From Candidatus Leucobacter sulfamidivorax (lineage in GTDB: Bacteria > Actinomycetota > Actinomycetes > Actinomycetales > Microbacteriaceae): a stretch of DNA of 64,000 bases. Position 1 is the first letter of the stretch. Each line of letters starts with the position of its first letter. Under the pieces are notes generated by a model, which saw nothing but the letters and a program-made list of their open reading frames with translations, had not been told where the DNA came from and did not search any database. Of the stretch, positions 41,407-51,048 are shown piece by piece. The stretch spans positions 310,001-374,000 of the forward strand of contig QZLF01000002.1 of NCBI GenBank assembly GCA_016771945.1, read 5' to 3'. The translations under genes were made by a program, and so were the position numbers.

Positions 41407-43932
41407 ATGTTCGAGAGATTCACGGATCGCGCCCGCCGGGTGGTCGTGCTCGCCCAGGAAGAGGCGAAGCTGCTCAACCACAACTACATCGGCACGGAGC
41501 ACATCCTGCTGGGCCTCATCCACGAGGGTGAGGGGGTCGCGGCGAAGGCGCTCGAGCAGCTCGAGATCTCGCTCGACGCGGTGCGCGAGCAGGTCACCGA
41601 CATCATCGGCACCGGCCAGCAGCCGCCGGCGGGCCACATCCCCTTCACGCCGCGCGCGAAGAAGGTGCTCGAGCTGAGCCTGCGCGAGGCGCTGCAGCTC
41701 GGCCACAACTACATCGGCACGGAGCACATCCTGCTCGGTCTCATCCGCGAGGGCGAGGGGGTCGCGGCCCAGGTGCTGGTGAAGCTCGGCGCCGATCTCA
41801 ACCGCGTGCGGCAGACCGTGATCCAGCTGCTCTCCGGCTACCAGGCCGGCAAGGAGGCCGTGGCCGTGGGCGCCTCCGAGAGCGCGGGCGCCGAGGCCAA
41901 GGGCTCGCAGGTGCTCGACCAGTTCGGCCGCAACCTCACGCAGGCCGCGCGCGAGGGCAAGCTCGACCCCGTCATCGGGCGCGAGAAGGAGGTGGAGCGG
42001 GTCATGCAGATCCTCTCCCGCCGCACCAAGAACAACCCCGTGCTGATCGGCGAGCCCGGCGTGGGCAAGACCGCCGTGGTCGAGGGCCTCGCGCAGGCCA
42101 TCGTCAAGGGCGAGGTGCCCGAGACGCTGAAGGACAAGCAGGTCTACGTGCTCGACCTGTCGTCGCTCATCGCCGGCAGCCGCTACCGCGGCGACTTCGA
42201 GGAGCGTCTGAAGAAGGTCACCAAGGAGATCCGCAACCGCGGCGACATCATCATCTTCATCGACGAGATCCACACCCTCGTCGGCGCGGGTGCGGCCGAG
42301 GGCGCGATCGACGCGGCCAACATCCTGAAGCCGATGCTCGCCCGCGGCGAGCTGCAGACCATCGGCGCGACCACGCTCGACGAGTTCCGCAAGCACTTCG
42401 AGAAGGACGCCGCGCTCGAGCGCCGCTTCCAGTCGGTCATGGTGAACGAGCCGAGCCTGCCCCATGCGATCAACATCCTGAAGGGACTGCGCGACCGCTA
42501 CGAGGCGCACCACAAGGTCTCCATCACCGACGGCGCGATCGTCGCTGCGGTGAATCTCGCCGACCGCTACGTGCAGGATCGCTTCCTGCCCGACAAGGCC
42601 ATCGACCTGATCGACGAGGCCGGCGCCCGCCTGCGCCTGTCGATCCTGTCCAGCCCGCCCGAGCTGCGCGAGTTCGACGAGAAGATCGCGGTCGTGCGCG
42701 CCGACAAGGAGCAGGCGATCGAGGATCAGGACTTCGAGAAGGCCGCGTCGATGCGCGACGAGGAGAAGAAGCTGATCGCCGAGCGGCTGCGCCTCGAGAA
42801 GCAGTGGCGCAAGGGCGAGGTCGAGACGAGCGCCGAGGTCGACGAGGGGCTCATCGCCGAGGTGCTGGCCCAGGCCACGGGCATCCCGGTGTTCAAGCTC
42901 ACCGAGGAGGAGACCGCGCGTCTCCGCTTCATGGAGGAGGCCCTGCACCAGCGGGTCATCGGCCAGAACGAGGCCATCTCCGCGCTCTCGAAGACGATCC
43001 GCCGTCAGCGCGCCGGCCTCAAGGACCCGAAGCGTCCCTCGGGCTCGTTCATCTTCGCCGGTCCCACCGGCGTCGGCAAGACCGAGCTCGCCAAGGCGCT
43101 CGCCGAGTTCCTGTTCGACGACGAGGACGCGCTGATCTCGCTCGACATGTCGGAGTACGGCGAGAAGCACACGGTGTCGCGCCTCTTCGGCGCGCCTCCC
43201 GGCTTCGTCGGCTTCGAGGAGGGCGGCCAGCTCACCGAGAAGGTGCGCCGCAAGCCGTTCTCGGTCGTGCTCTTCGACGAGATCGAGAAGGCCCACCCGG
43301 ACATCTTCAACTCGCTGCTGCAGGTGCTCGAGGAGGGTCGCCTCACCGACGGCCAGGGCCGCGTGGTCGACTTCAAGAACACCGTCATCATCATGACCAC
43401 GAACCTCGGTTCGAAGGGCATCGCGGGCGGTCCCGTCGGCTTCCAGGTCGAGGGCGACACCCAGATCGGCTACGAGGTGATGAAGGGCAAGGTCAACGAG
43501 GAGCTGAAGAAGCACTTCAAGCCCGAGTTCCTGAACCGCGTCGACGACACGATCGTGTTCCCGCAGCTGTCGAAGGAAGAGCTGCTGCAGATCGTGAACC
43601 TCTTCGTGAAGCAGCTGGCCGACCGCCTGCTCGACCGCGACATCCGCATCGAGGTGTCGCAGGCCGCCCGCGAGCGCCTCATCGAGGTCGGCTACGACCC
43701 CACGCTGGGCGCGCGTCCGCTGCGCCGTGCGATGCAGCGGGAGATCGAGGATCGCCTCTCGGAGCGGATCCTGAGCGCGGAGCTGCTCGCGGGCGAGCTC
43801 GTGAAGGTCGACTACGTCGACGGCGAGTTCGTCTTCGCGAGCGAGGGATCCTCGAAGGATCACGGCGGCGCCTCGGCCACGGCCGCCGCGGCGGTCGCGT
43901 CGAGCGCGCCCACGATCGGCACCGCCGAGTAG
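41407..43932 (+). CDS. clpC: ATP-dependent Clp protease ATPase subunit ClpC
   Basis: An 841-residue HSP100 unfoldase. It has two Clp-N repeats (about residues 4-145), first AAA+ domain (GEPGVGKT near residue 215), a UVR segment ([14 protein letters not shown], ~440-458) that marks ClpC rather than ClpB, second AAA+ domain ([10 protein letters not shown] near 553) and a D2-small domain. It feeds proteins to ClpP for degradation. Usual length. The ATG at 41407 lies 6 nt after AAGGAGG. An in-frame TTG at 41401 overlaps that site and is not the start. A terminator follows at 43950. Confidence 0.97.
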   Translation: MFERFTDRARRVVVLAQEEAKLLNHNYIGTEHILLGLIHEGEGVAAKALEQLEISLDAVREQVTDIIGTGQQPPAGHIPFTPRAKKVLELSLREALQLGHNYIGTEHILLGLIREGEGVAAQVLVKLGADLNRVRQTVIQLLSGYQAGKEAVAVGASESAGAEAKGSQVLDQFGRNLTQAAREGKLDPVIGREKEVERVMQILSRRTKNNPVLIGEPGVGKTAVVEGLAQAIVKGEVPETLKDKQVYVLDLSSLIAGSRYRGDFEERLKKVTKEIRNRGDIIIFIDEIHTLVGAGAAEGAIDAANILKPMLARGELQTIGATTLDEFRKHFEKDAALERRFQSVMVNEPSLPHAINILKGLRDRYEAHHKVSITDGAIVAAVNLADRYVQDRFLPDKAIDLIDEAGARLRLSILSSPPELREFDEKIAVVRADKEQAIEDQDFEKAASMRDEEKKLIAERLRLEKQWRKGEVETSAEVDEGLIAEVLAQATGIPVFKLTEEETARLRFMEEALHQRVIGQNEAISALSKTIRRQRAGLKDPKRPSGSFIFAGPTGVGKTELAKALAEFLFDDEDALISLDMSEYGEKHTVSRLFGAPPGFVGFEEGGQLTEKVRRKPFSVVLFDEIEKAHPDIFNSLLQVLEEGRLTDGQGRVVDFKNTVIIMTTNLGSKGIAGGPVGFQVEGDTQIGYEVMKGKVNEELKKHFKPEFLNRVDDTIVFPQLSKEELLQIVNLFVKQLADRLLDRDIRIEVSQAARERLIEVGYDPTLGARPLRRAMQREIEDRLSERILSAELLAGELVKVDYVDGEFVFASEGSSKDHGGASATAAAAVASSAPTIGTAE

Positions 43933-43949
43933 CCCGTCTCCGAAACGCA

Positions 43950-43980
43950 CGAAGGGGGTCCGCGACGCGGACCCCCTTCG
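43950..43980 (+). terminator. Rho-independent-type terminator after clpC
   Basis: CGAAGGGGGTCCGC (43950-43963) pairs perfectly with GCGGACCCCCTTCG (43967-43980) around GAC, giving a 14-bp stem followed by TCGTTCC. Confidence 0.85.
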
Positions 43981-44016
43981 TCGTTCCGCGGCTGAGGCGA
44001 GCACTAGACTCGCTGC

Positions 44017-44541
44017 ATGCCTTCGGAAGGAACAGACGCGATGCGGGTGCGCCCGGCGCGCACGAGCGACGTGCCCGCGATGGTCGCGCTGATGGAGCCC
44101 CTCGTCGAGCGGCGGATCCTGCTCGGCAAGGATCTGGTCGAGCTCTACGGCGCCGTGCCCGAGTTCATGGTCGCGGTCGACGGGGCGGATCGGGTCATCG
44201 GCTACGGCGCCGTGCACGTGATGTGGGAGCAGCTCGGCGAGGTGCGCACGCTCGGCGTGGCCGAGGAGCGGCTCGGTCAGGGTGTCGGGCACGCGCTGCT
44301 CGAGGCGCTCGAATGCCGCGCGCTCGAGCTGGGGCTCACCCAGCTCTTCTGCCTCACCTTCGAGGTCGACTTCTTCGGGCGGCACGGCTTCCAGGCCGTG
44401 GGGGAGGACGAGAGACTCGTCGCCGCCGACGTGTACGCCGAGCTGCTGCGCTCCCACGACGAGGGCGTGGCCGAGTTCCTGGATCTTGCCCGAGTAAAGC
44501 CGAATACTCTCGGCAACACCCGCATGCTGAAGCGGCTCTGA
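44017..44541 (+). CDS. Amino-acid N-acetyltransferase (short ArgA-like GNAT)
   Basis: A 174-residue GNAT resembling the stand-alone amino-acid N-acetyltransferase of actinomycetes (the Rv2747 type). It has the R-P-A-R-T-S-D-V-P-A-M start, EVRTLGVAEERLGQGVGHALL acetyl-CoA site and a LFCLTFEVDFFGRHGF segment. It would acetylate glutamate or glutamine in the first step of arginine synthesis. No arg genes are adjacent, so the assignment rests on sequence pattern. The ATG lies 6 nt after TAGACT (44005-44010): leaderless. An internal ATG at codon 9 is possible. Confidence 0.8.
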   Translation: MPSEGTDAMRVRPARTSDVPAMVALMEPLVERRILLGKDLVELYGAVPEFMVAVDGADRVIGYGAVHVMWEQLGEVRTLGVAEERLGQGVGHALLEALECRALELGLTQLFCLTFEVDFFGRHGFQAVGEDERLVAADVYAELLRSHDEGVAEFLDLARVKPNTLGNTRMLKRL

Positions 44542-44567
44542 GGGGTTTCCCGGGCTATGGTGAAGCC

Positions 44568-45206
44568 ATGTCCAAGTGGCGGGAACCCGTGGGGCCCAAG
44601 GGCAAGAACGTCTACCTGAGGCGCCGGCTCCTGGTGCTCGCCGGCCTCGTCGCCATCGTCGTCGCGGTGGTGCTGATCATCCTGCGCCCGGGCTCCACCG
44701 GCGGGGCGACCGGTGCCCGCGAGGTCGAGGTGCCCGACGACCTCGTCCAGGTCGAGCAGCAGAACCAGAGCGAGACCGCGGAGGCCGAGGATCCCGATGC
44801 GATCCAGGCCTGCGCCCCCGGCCGTCTCGTGGTCACCCCGATCACCGATGCCGCCACCTACGGCCCCGAGGATCAGCCGCTCCTGAGCCTCGGCATCGAG
44901 AACACGGGCGACGAGCCCTGCTCGGTCGACCTCGGTACGGCGGGCATGCTCTTCGAGATCTCGAGCGGCAGCGACCAGATCTGGCGCTCGGCCGACTGCC
45001 AGCAGAACCCCGATCACCGGGCAGTGATCCTCGCGCCCGGCGAACCCGAGGAGACGGAGCCGATCTCCTGGAACCGCGAGCGGAGCAGCCCCGAGACCTG
45101 CGAGACCGAACGGGAGCGGATGCCGGGCGGCGGCGCCTCCTACCATCTCCGCGCGACCGCGGCCGGCGTGCAGAGCAGCGGCACCGCGCAGTTCCAGCTG
45201 TACTGA
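44568..45206 (+). CDS. Membrane-anchored exported protein, DUF4232-like
   Basis: A 212-residue protein with one N-terminal membrane helix (about residues 21-42) after a basic segment, then an extracellular beta-rich domain with four Cys (ACAPGRLVVTPITD, EPCSVDLG, ADCQQNP and ETCET), the layout of DUF4232-type domains. No enzymatic motif. The ATG lies 6 nt after TATGGT (44556-44561), so a leaderless start is likely and supports this choice. Function unknown. Confidence 0.75.
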   Translation: MSKWREPVGPKGKNVYLRRRLLVLAGLVAIVVAVVLIILRPGSTGGATGAREVEVPDDLVQVEQQNQSETAEAEDPDAIQACAPGRLVVTPITDAATYGPEDQPLLSLGIENTGDEPCSVDLGTAGMLFEISSGSDQIWRSADCQQNPDHRAVILAPGEPEETEPISWNRERSSPETCETERERMPGGGASYHLRATAAGVQSSGTAQFQLY

Positions 45207-45232
45207 CCGGCGCCTGAGGCTATCATCGAGAT

Positions 45233-45406
45233 ATGGAGAAGAAGCCGCGCGCGTCGGAGACGGGCATCCGCATGGAGATCATCGAAGGCACCGACGAGGG
45301 TGTCGCCGTCGACGCGCTGGTCGACGACTTCCTCCACGGCAAGACGAAGCAGGCGCTGAGGGATCTGCACGAGCCCGCCGGCGAGGACGAGCCCGAGGTC
45401 GGCTGA
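45233..45406 (+). CDS. Small acidic protein (57 aa)
   Basis: A 57-residue frame with typical high-GC codon use: a short basic start (MEKKPRASETG), EIIEGTDEGVAVDALVDDFLHG, then an acidic end (GEDEPEVG). TATCAT at 45221-45226 lies 6 nt before the ATG, matching the leaderless promoters of neighbouring genes, so I consider it a real gene. No family recognised. It is convergent with the PucR gene. Confidence 0.65.
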   Translation: MEKKPRASETGIRMEIIEGTDEGVAVDALVDDFLHGKTKQALRDLHEPAGEDEPEVG

Positions 45407-45418
45407 GCCGAGTCGCCT

Positions 45419-45439
45419 CGACGGGCCGTTCGGCCGTCG
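45419..45439. terminator. Candidate terminator between convergent genes
   Basis: CGACGGGCCG and CGGCCGTCG pair around TT with a single bulged G. GC-rich stem without a T-run, between the 57-aa gene and the PucR gene. Confidence 0.4.
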
Positions 45440-45471
45440 GGTCGGGCCGGGCCCTGAGTCGGCGCCACTCG

Positions 45472-46986
45472 TCAGCCGAGTGCCTCCTCGAGCCGTAGCG
45501 CGAGCCATAGCTCGGCGCGGTGGTCCGCGTCGTCGACGAGTCGCCCGGTGATCCGCTCGATGCGTGCGAGGCGGTCCCGCAGAGTGTTGCGGTGGATCCC
45601 GAGCTGCTCGGCCGCGGGCTGCCGCCGCCCGCCGTGCGCGAGGAAGACCCGCAGGGTCTCCCTCAGGCTCTCGCGCTCGGCCGGTTCGAGACGCGCGTCG
45701 AGGCCCGAGTCCTCCAGCGTCGCGTCCGCGTTCGCCGCGGGTCGGGCGAGTGGGCCGAGCACCGCGGCGCAGAGCCGGCCGTTCGGGGAGGGCTCGCCGG
45801 GTCGCCCCTCGAGCAGCGCCTCGAGCAGCGGTGCATCCTCCTCGGCGCGGACGGCGATCGGAAGGCGCGGATCCCGGTAGACCCCGGCCGCCCCCGGCAG
45901 GGCGTCGAGTCGCCGCTCTGCCGAACGGAGGCTGAGCGGCGCCTCCGCGAGCGCGGCAGGACGGCCCACGATGCAGTCGAGGCCGAAACGGCGCAGCGAC
46001 TCGACCGCCCGATCGACCGCCTCGGGGGCGTCGGCGCAGAGCTGCCGAGCCACCGCGAGCCCGGCGCCGCGCGGTTCGCCGGGGGTGACGAGCCGGTCCA
46101 GTCCGTGACGCTGGGCGCGGAACCAGGCCGCGATGCGCTCGGGATCCCCCTGCACGGCGATGGCGCGGATCCGCCGGGGGAGTTCCATCTCCGGGGCCAG
46201 GATGGTCGCGGCGGCGCCGAGAGCCTCGCCGCGCAGCAGGCCTTCGGTCAGCGCCGCCCAGCGCCTCCGCTCGCGCTCCTCCTCCCGGCGCGCGCCCCGC
46301 AGCTCGAGGCCGAGCACCATCGCGCCGGCCGCGACCACCGCGCGCTCCTCGGGCCCGAGCGGAGGCCCGCCCGCGAGCAGGAGCGAGGCGTCCCCCTCGG
46401 CGTCGAGCGGCACCGACTCGGAGCCGGGAGCATCCTCGGGAAAGCCCACGGCGGCGGCGATCAGCGTTCCGTCCCCCTGCCGCAGCGCGAGCCGTCTCCC
46501 GGTCGCCTGTGCGATGCTCGAGAGCAGCTCCGCCGGACCCTGGCCGCCGCGGGCCCCGTCGAGCAGTCGCTGCTGCACTCCGAGGGCGCGACGCGCGGCC
46601 CGCAGCTCATCCGCCTGCAGCAGGCCGGCCGCGGCCTTGCTCACCGCGATGAAGGGGGTCGGCGGCGGCACCTCGAAGAGCGCCAGGCGGTAGGCGCTCG
46701 CGGCCGCGACGAGCGCGCGAGGCGTCCGGGGGTGCTCGACCCCCACCCCGAAGCCGATCGCCGCCGCGCGGGCACGGCTGAGGCCCGCGACGAAGTCGAG
46801 CCAGCCCGGGTCGTCCTCGCCGAACGAGAGTCCGGTCGTGAGCACCACCTCGCCGCCCTCGAGGTAGGGGGCCAGATCGCGCAGCTCGGTGGTCGAGATC
46901 CAGGTGATGGCGGGGTCGCTCGGCCCCGCCTGCACCAGCCGCAGCCCGAGCGCGGGCACCGCCAGCAGATGCGAGAGGGAAGCCAT
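45472..46986 (-). CDS. PucR-family transcriptional regulator
   Basis: A 504-residue regulator with an N-terminal PucR domain (ITWISTTELRDLAPYLEGGEVVLTTG, residues ~30-55, then G-F-G-V-G-V-E-H-P-R-T-P), a central GGDEF-like/CdaR region and a C-terminal PucR helix-turn-helix (RQPAAEQLGIHRNTLRDRLARI). PucR-type proteins control purine, amino-acid and acid catabolism. It is divergent from a CoA-transferase and acyl-CoA dehydrogenase pair, its probable target. The ATG at 46986 is preferred; one at 47001 is possible. Confidence 0.87.
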   Translation of the reverse strand: MASLSHLLAVPALGLRLVQAGPSDPAITWISTTELRDLAPYLEGGEVVLTTGLSFGEDDPGWLDFVAGLSRARAAAIGFGVGVEHPRTPRALVAAASAYRLALFEVPPPTPFIAVSKAAAGLLQADELRAARRALGVQQRLLDGARGGQGPAELLSSIAQATGRRLALRQGDGTLIAAAVGFPEDAPGSESVPLDAEGDASLLLAGGPPLGPEERAVVAAGAMVLGLELRGARREEERERRRWAALTEGLLRGEALGAAATILAPEMELPRRIRAIAVQGDPERIAAWFRAQRHGLDRLVTPGEPRGAGLAVARQLCADAPEAVDRAVESLRRFGLDCIVGRPAALAEAPLSLRSAERRLDALPGAAGVYRDPRLPIAVRAEEDAPLLEALLEGRPGEPSPNGRLCAAVLGPLARPAANADATLEDSGLDARLEPAERESLRETLRVFLAHGGRRQPAAEQLGIHRNTLRDRLARIERITGRLVDDADHRAELWLALRLEEALG

Positions 46987-46996
46987 AGGGCATTCT

Positions 46997-47025
46997 TGCA
47001 CAGTCGGATTCGTTCTGATTGTGCA
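46997..47025. promoter_or_regulatory. Inverted repeat in the PucR/CoA-transferase divergent region
   Basis: TGCACA (46997-47002) and TGTGCA (47020-47025) are exact reverse complements with a 17-nt spacer, roughly 1.5-2 helical turns apart. A candidate PucR site. A -10-like TAGGCT (47058-47063) for the CoA-transferase gene follows. Confidence 0.45.
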
Positions 47026-47100
47026 TTATGGCAGTCTCGCTGCAGGCTCGGGATTCGTAGGCTGAAACGGCAGGCGACGGTTGCGACGAGAGGATGCGGC

Positions 47101-48348
47101 ATGGGCGAGCGGGACGTCCCGAGCGAGCCGGAGAGCGCTCGCGGGCCGCTCAGCGGCATCAGGGTCGCGGACTTCTCCCGCGTGCTGGCGGGCCCGCACG
47201 CGACGATGATCCTCGCCGACCTCGGCGCCGATGTGATCAAGATCGAGGCGCCCGAGGGCGACGGCACCCGGCAGTGGTCACCGCCCGTGAACGCGATCGG
47301 GCAGAGCACCTACTTCGCGGGGGCGAACCGCGGGAAGCGATCGGTGGTGTGCGATCTGCGCGATCCGGCCGGCCTCGCCCGGGCCCGCGAACTCGCCGTC
47401 ACCGCGGACGTCGTGATCGAGAACTTCAAGCCCGGCACGATGGAGCGCTACGGTCTCGGCTACGACGCGGTCGCGGAGGCGAACCCCGGCGTGGTCTACT
47501 GCTCGATCTCGGGCTTCGGCGACGGCGCGGGCCGCGAGCTGCCCGGCTACGACCTGCTCGTGCAGGCCGTCGGCGGGCTCATGAGCATCACCGGGCAGCC
47601 CGCGGCCGAGGGCGGGGAGCCGAGCAAGGTGGGCGTCGCGGTCGTGGACATCCTGACCGGGCTGAATGCGGTGATCGGGATCCAGGCCGCGCTGCATGCT
47701 CGCGATACCCCTGGATCGGTCACCACCCGCCGAGGCCGGCACGAGGGCGTCGATTCGCGTGCCGGCCGAGGCCAGCACGTCAAAGTCACGCTGCTCGGCT
47801 CGCTGCTCTCGGCGCTCTCGAACCAGGCCTCCTCGACGCTCGAGACCGGGGTGTCGCCGGGGCGCATGGGCAATGCCCACCCCTCGATCACCCCGTACGA
47901 GACCTTCGACACGGCCGATCAGCCGATCGCGCTCGCGGTCGGTACGGACGGGCAGTTCGCGCGGCTGTGCCGCATCCTCGGCGCCGAGTCGCTGGCGGCG
48001 GATCCGCGCTTCGCCGACAACCCCTCCCGCGTCGCGCACCGGGCCGAGCTGCGCGAGCTGCTGCTCGCGCGCCTGCGCTCGCGGCCCGCCCAGGACTGGA
48101 TCGACGCCCTCACGGCCGAGCAGATCCCCGCGGGTCGGGTGAACACGATCGCCCAGGCCTTCGATCTCGCCGAATCCCTCGGCCTCGGCATGATCGCTGA
48201 GACCCGGGCGCCCGGACCCGACGGCGAGCCGCGGATCCTGCGCTCGGTCGCGACCCCGATCTCGCTCTCCGCGACGCCCGCGCGAGCCGCGGGGCCGCCG
48301 CCCGGCCTCGGCGAGCATCAGGCCGCCGAATGGCTGCCCCGCGCCTGA
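47101..48348 (+). CDS. CaiB/BaiF (class III) CoA-transferase
   Basis: A 415-residue family III CoA-transferase: LSGIRVADFSRVLAGPHATM at residues ~15-34, GADVIKIEAPEGDGTR, NRGKRSVVCDLR, and the active-site Asp in SKVGVAVVDILTGL. It moves CoA between carboxylic acids. With a glutaryl-CoA-dehydrogenase-like gene 40 nt downstream, a glutarate:succinyl-CoA type role is likely (inference). Between HAR and GQHVKV an extra stretch of about 20 residues is encoded by a palindromic sequence (47704-47780), absent from typical members as I know them. Start ATG 47101; weak ribosome site GAGAGG. Confidence 0.87.
   Translation: MGERDVPSEPESARGPLSGIRVADFSRVLAGPHATMILADLGADVIKIEAPEGDGTRQWSPPVNAIGQSTYFAGANRGKRSVVCDLRDPAGLARARELAVTADVVIENFKPGTMERYGLGYDAVAEANPGVVYCSISGFGDGAGRELPGYDLLVQAVGGLMSITGQPAAEGGEPSKVGVAVVDILTGLNAVIGIQAALHARDTPGSVTTRRGRHEGVDSRAGRGQHVKVTLLGSLLSALSNQASSTLETGVSPGRMGNAHPSITPYETFDTADQPIALAVGTDGQFARLCRILGAESLAADPRFADNPSRVAHRAELRELLLARLRSRPAQDWIDALTAEQIPAGRVNTIAQAFDLAESLGLGMIAETRAPGPDGEPRILRSVATPISLSATPARAAGPPPGLGEHQAAEWLPRA
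47734..47767. repeat. Palindromic in-frame insertion in the CoA-transferase gene
   Basis: GGCCGGCAC (47734-47742) and GTGCCGGCC (47759-47767) form a perfect 9-bp dyad within an in-frame insert. It contains CGATTCGCGT (47751-47760), a 10-mer also present in the palindrome inside the mannosyltransferase gene at 59390-59399. Confidence 0.5.
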
Positions 48349-48388
48349 CCCCGGACGAATCACCCGCTCCTCGAACGAAGGAACCGCC

Positions 48389-49555
48389 ATGACCACCACC
48401 ATCGACCAGCTCTTCGACGTCTCCGACTTCGTCACCGAGGAGGAGCGCGAGTGGCAGCTGCGGGCGCGCGAGTTCGCCCGCACCCGCATCGCCCCCATCA
48501 TCGACCAGGCCTTCGAGGATCGCCGCCTGCCCGCCGAGCTGCTGCCCGAGGTGGGCGCGCTCGGCGCCTTCGGCATGTACATGGAGGGCTACGGCCTGCG
48601 CGGCGCCTCCTCGGTGGCGTACGGCCTCGTCGCCATGGAGTTCGAGGCGGTCGACTCGGGCTTCCGCACCGCGCTGTCGGTGCAGGGCTCGCTCGCGATG
48701 GGCGCGATCTACAAGTTCGGCAGCGAGGAGCAGAAGCAGCGGTGGCTGCCCGCGATGGGGCGCGGCGAGGCGATCGGGTTCTTCGGGCTGACCGAGCCCC
48801 AGGGCGGATCCGACCCGAACACCATGCTGACCACCGCCCGGCGCGAGGGGGACTCGTGGGTGCTGAACGGCAGGAAGCGGTGGATCGGCCTCGCCACGAT
48901 CGCCCAGGTCGGCGTGATCTGGGCCAAGGACGAGGAGGGGGTCGTGCGCGGCTTCGTCGTGCCGACCGATACGCCGGGCTTCACGGCGACCGCGATCGAG
49001 AACAAGCTCTCGATGCGGGCCTCGCTGCAGACCGAGATCTCGCTCACCGACATGCGACTGCCGCTGGACGCGATGCTGCCCGGCGCGCAGGGCCTGTCGG
49101 CGCCGTTCAAGTGCCTGAACGAGGCCCGCTACGGGATCGTGTGGGGCGCCATGGGCGCCGCCCGCTCCTGCCTCGAGGCGGCGGTGTCGCGCTCGATGAC
49201 GCGCGAGGTCTACGGGTCGCCGATCGGCGGCAAGCAGCTCATCCAGGGTCAGCTCGCCGACTGCTTCGTGGAGTACGAGAAGGGCCTGCTGCTCGCCCTG
49301 CACCTGGGGCGCCTGAAGGACGCGGGCAGGCTCTCGTACGGGCAGATCTCGGTGGGCAAGCTGAACAACGTGCGCGAGGCGATCAAGATCGCCTCGACGT
49401 GCCGCGCGATCCTCGGCGGCGACGGCATCACCTCGGACTTCCCGGTGATGCGGCACATGGCGAACCTCGAGTCGGTGCGCACCTACGAGGGCACCGACGA
49501 GGTGCACCAGCTCGTCATCGGGCGGGAGCTCACCGGCATCGCAGCCTTTGCGTGA
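48389..49555 (+). CDS. Acyl-CoA dehydrogenase, glutaryl-CoA dehydrogenase-like
   Basis: A 388-residue FAD-dependent acyl-CoA dehydrogenase. FAD/substrate blocks are FFGLTEPQGGSDP and WVLNGRKRWIGLATIA. The catalytic Glu is in RTYEGTDEVHQL near the C-terminus. An Arg in the substrate region (SGFRTALSVQ) is the feature that binds the distal carboxylate of glutaryl-CoA. It would oxidise and decarboxylate glutaryl-CoA to crotonyl-CoA in lysine/tryptophan or glutarate breakdown. Preceded by GAAGGAACC and encoded with a CoA-transferase under a PucR regulator. Confidence 0.88.
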   Translation: MTTTIDQLFDVSDFVTEEEREWQLRAREFARTRIAPIIDQAFEDRRLPAELLPEVGALGAFGMYMEGYGLRGASSVAYGLVAMEFEAVDSGFRTALSVQGSLAMGAIYKFGSEEQKQRWLPAMGRGEAIGFFGLTEPQGGSDPNTMLTTARREGDSWVLNGRKRWIGLATIAQVGVIWAKDEEGVVRGFVVPTDTPGFTATAIENKLSMRASLQTEISLTDMRLPLDAMLPGAQGLSAPFKCLNEARYGIVWGAMGAARSCLEAAVSRSMTREVYGSPIGGKQLIQGQLADCFVEYEKGLLLALHLGRLKDAGRLSYGQISVGKLNNVREAIKIASTCRAILGGDGITSDFPVMRHMANLESVRTYEGTDEVHQLVIGRELTGIAAFA

Positions 49556-49587
49556 ATGCATGGCCTCGCACCGCCTAGGCTAGGAGG

Positions 49588-51048
49588 GTGAAGCAGCGCA
49601 TCTACGACTCCCGCAGGCAAGAGGTGGTCGACTTCGACCCCCGTGTCCCGGGCGAGGTCGGCATGTACGTCTGCGGCCCCACCGTGCAGTCCGCCCCCCA
49701 CATCGGGCACCTGCGCAGCGCCCTCGTCTACGACCAGCTGCGGCGCTGGTTCCTCGCGACGGGTGAGCGGGTGACTCTGATCCGCAACGTCACCGACATC
49801 GACGACAAGATCCTCGACGGCGCGCGCGCCGCGCAGGAGGCGGGCGGCCACGAGGAGTGGTGGGCGCTCGCCTACCGGGTGGAGCGCGAGTTCACCGGGG
49901 CCTACGATGCCATCGGGGTGCTGCCGCCGACGTACGAGCCGCGCGCCACGGCGAACATCGCCGAGATGATCGCCCTCATCGAGCGGCTCATCGAGCGCGG
50001 GCATGCGTATCCCGCCGAGGACGGCACGGCGAGCGTGTACTTCGACACGGGCAGCTGGCCCGAGTACGGTGCGCTCACCCGGCAGCGCCGGGAGCAGATG
50101 GAGGACGCGGCCGACTCCGAGCCGGTCGGCAAGCGCGATCCGCGCGACTTCGCGCTGTGGAAGGCGCACCGCGAGCACGAGCCGCTCTCGGCCTCGTGGC
50201 CCTCGCCCTGGGGGCGGGGTCGGCCCGGCTGGCACATCGAGTGCTCGGCCATGGCGACGCGGTACCTCGGCGAGCAGTTCGACATCCACGGCGGCGGGCT
50301 GGATCTGCGCTTCCCGCACCACGAGAACGAGCTCGCGCAGTCGACGGCGGCCGGCGACTCCTTCGCGCGGCACTGGATCCACAACGGCCTCGTGAACACC
50401 GGCGGCCAGAAGATGTCGAAGTCGCTCGGCAACTCCCTCTTCGCCCACGAGCTGCTGGCCGCCGCGCGGCCCATCGTGCTGCGCTACTTCCTCGGCTCGG
50501 CCCACTACCGATCGGTGCTCGAGTATTCGCCCGAGCTGCTCGCCGAGGCCGGCGCCGCGTTCGGGCGCATCGAGGGCTTCCTCGAGCGGGCATCCGTCCG
50601 CCTCGGCGAGCGGATGCCCGCGGCGTTCGGCGGATCCGCCACGACCCGCGAGCTGCCGTCCGCCTTCGCCGAGGCGATGCTCGACGACTTCGGCGTGCCA
50701 CAGGCGCTCGCCGCCCTGCACGGTGCGGTGCGGGCGGGCAACACGGCCCTTGACGCCGACGATCTCGAGGGGGCGCTGGCCCGGGCCGTCGAGGTCGCCG
50801 CGATGCTCGACGTGCTCGGCCTCGATCCGCGCGACGCGCACTGGCAGGCAGCGGGCGGATCGGCGGGCGCCGGCGTCGACTCGGCGCTCGGGGCGCTCGA
50901 CTCGCTCGTCGGGGCGCTCATCGAGCAGCGCGCCGACGCCCGCGCGAACAAGGATTTCGCCTCGAGCGACGCGATCCGCGACAGCCTCGCGGCTGCCGGC
51001 ATCGCCCTGGAAGACAGTCCGAACGGAACCCGTTGGAGCCTCTCATGA
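49588..51048 (+). CDS. cysS: Cysteinyl-tRNA synthetase
   Basis: A 486-residue class I synthetase. Zn/substrate Cys in MYVCGPTV, the HIGH motif as PHIGHLRS (residues 37-40), the second zinc block [25 protein letters not shown], and KMSKS at 275-279. It charges tRNA-Cys; MshC is excluded by the general length and C-terminal anticodon region. GTG start. TAGGCT (49576-49581) lies 6 nt before it and the AGGAGG between them is too close to act as a ribosome site, so translation is probably leaderless. Coupled to the next gene by ATGA. Confidence 0.96.
   Translation: MKQRIYDSRRQEVVDFDPRVPGEVGMYVCGPTVQSAPHIGHLRSALVYDQLRRWFLATGERVTLIRNVTDIDDKILDGARAAQEAGGHEEWWALAYRVEREFTGAYDAIGVLPPTYEPRATANIAEMIALIERLIERGHAYPAEDGTASVYFDTGSWPEYGALTRQRREQMEDAADSEPVGKRDPRDFALWKAHREHEPLSASWPSPWGRGRPGWHIECSAMATRYLGEQFDIHGGGLDLRFPHHENELAQSTAAGDSFARHWIHNGLVNTGGQKMSKSLGNSLFAHELLAAARPIVLRYFLGSAHYRSVLEYSPELLAEAGAAFGRIEGFLERASVRLGERMPAAFGGSATTRELPSAFAEAMLDDFGVPQALAALHGAVRAGNTALDADDLEGALARAVEVAAMLDVLGLDPRDAHWQAAGGSAGAGVDSALGALDSLVGALIEQRADARANKDFASSDAIRDSLAAAGIALEDSPNGTRWSLS

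Noticed and set aside
47101-48348. Frameshift or pseudogene in the CoA-transferase
   Set aside because: The extra segment is in frame and all catalytic blocks before and after it are intact.
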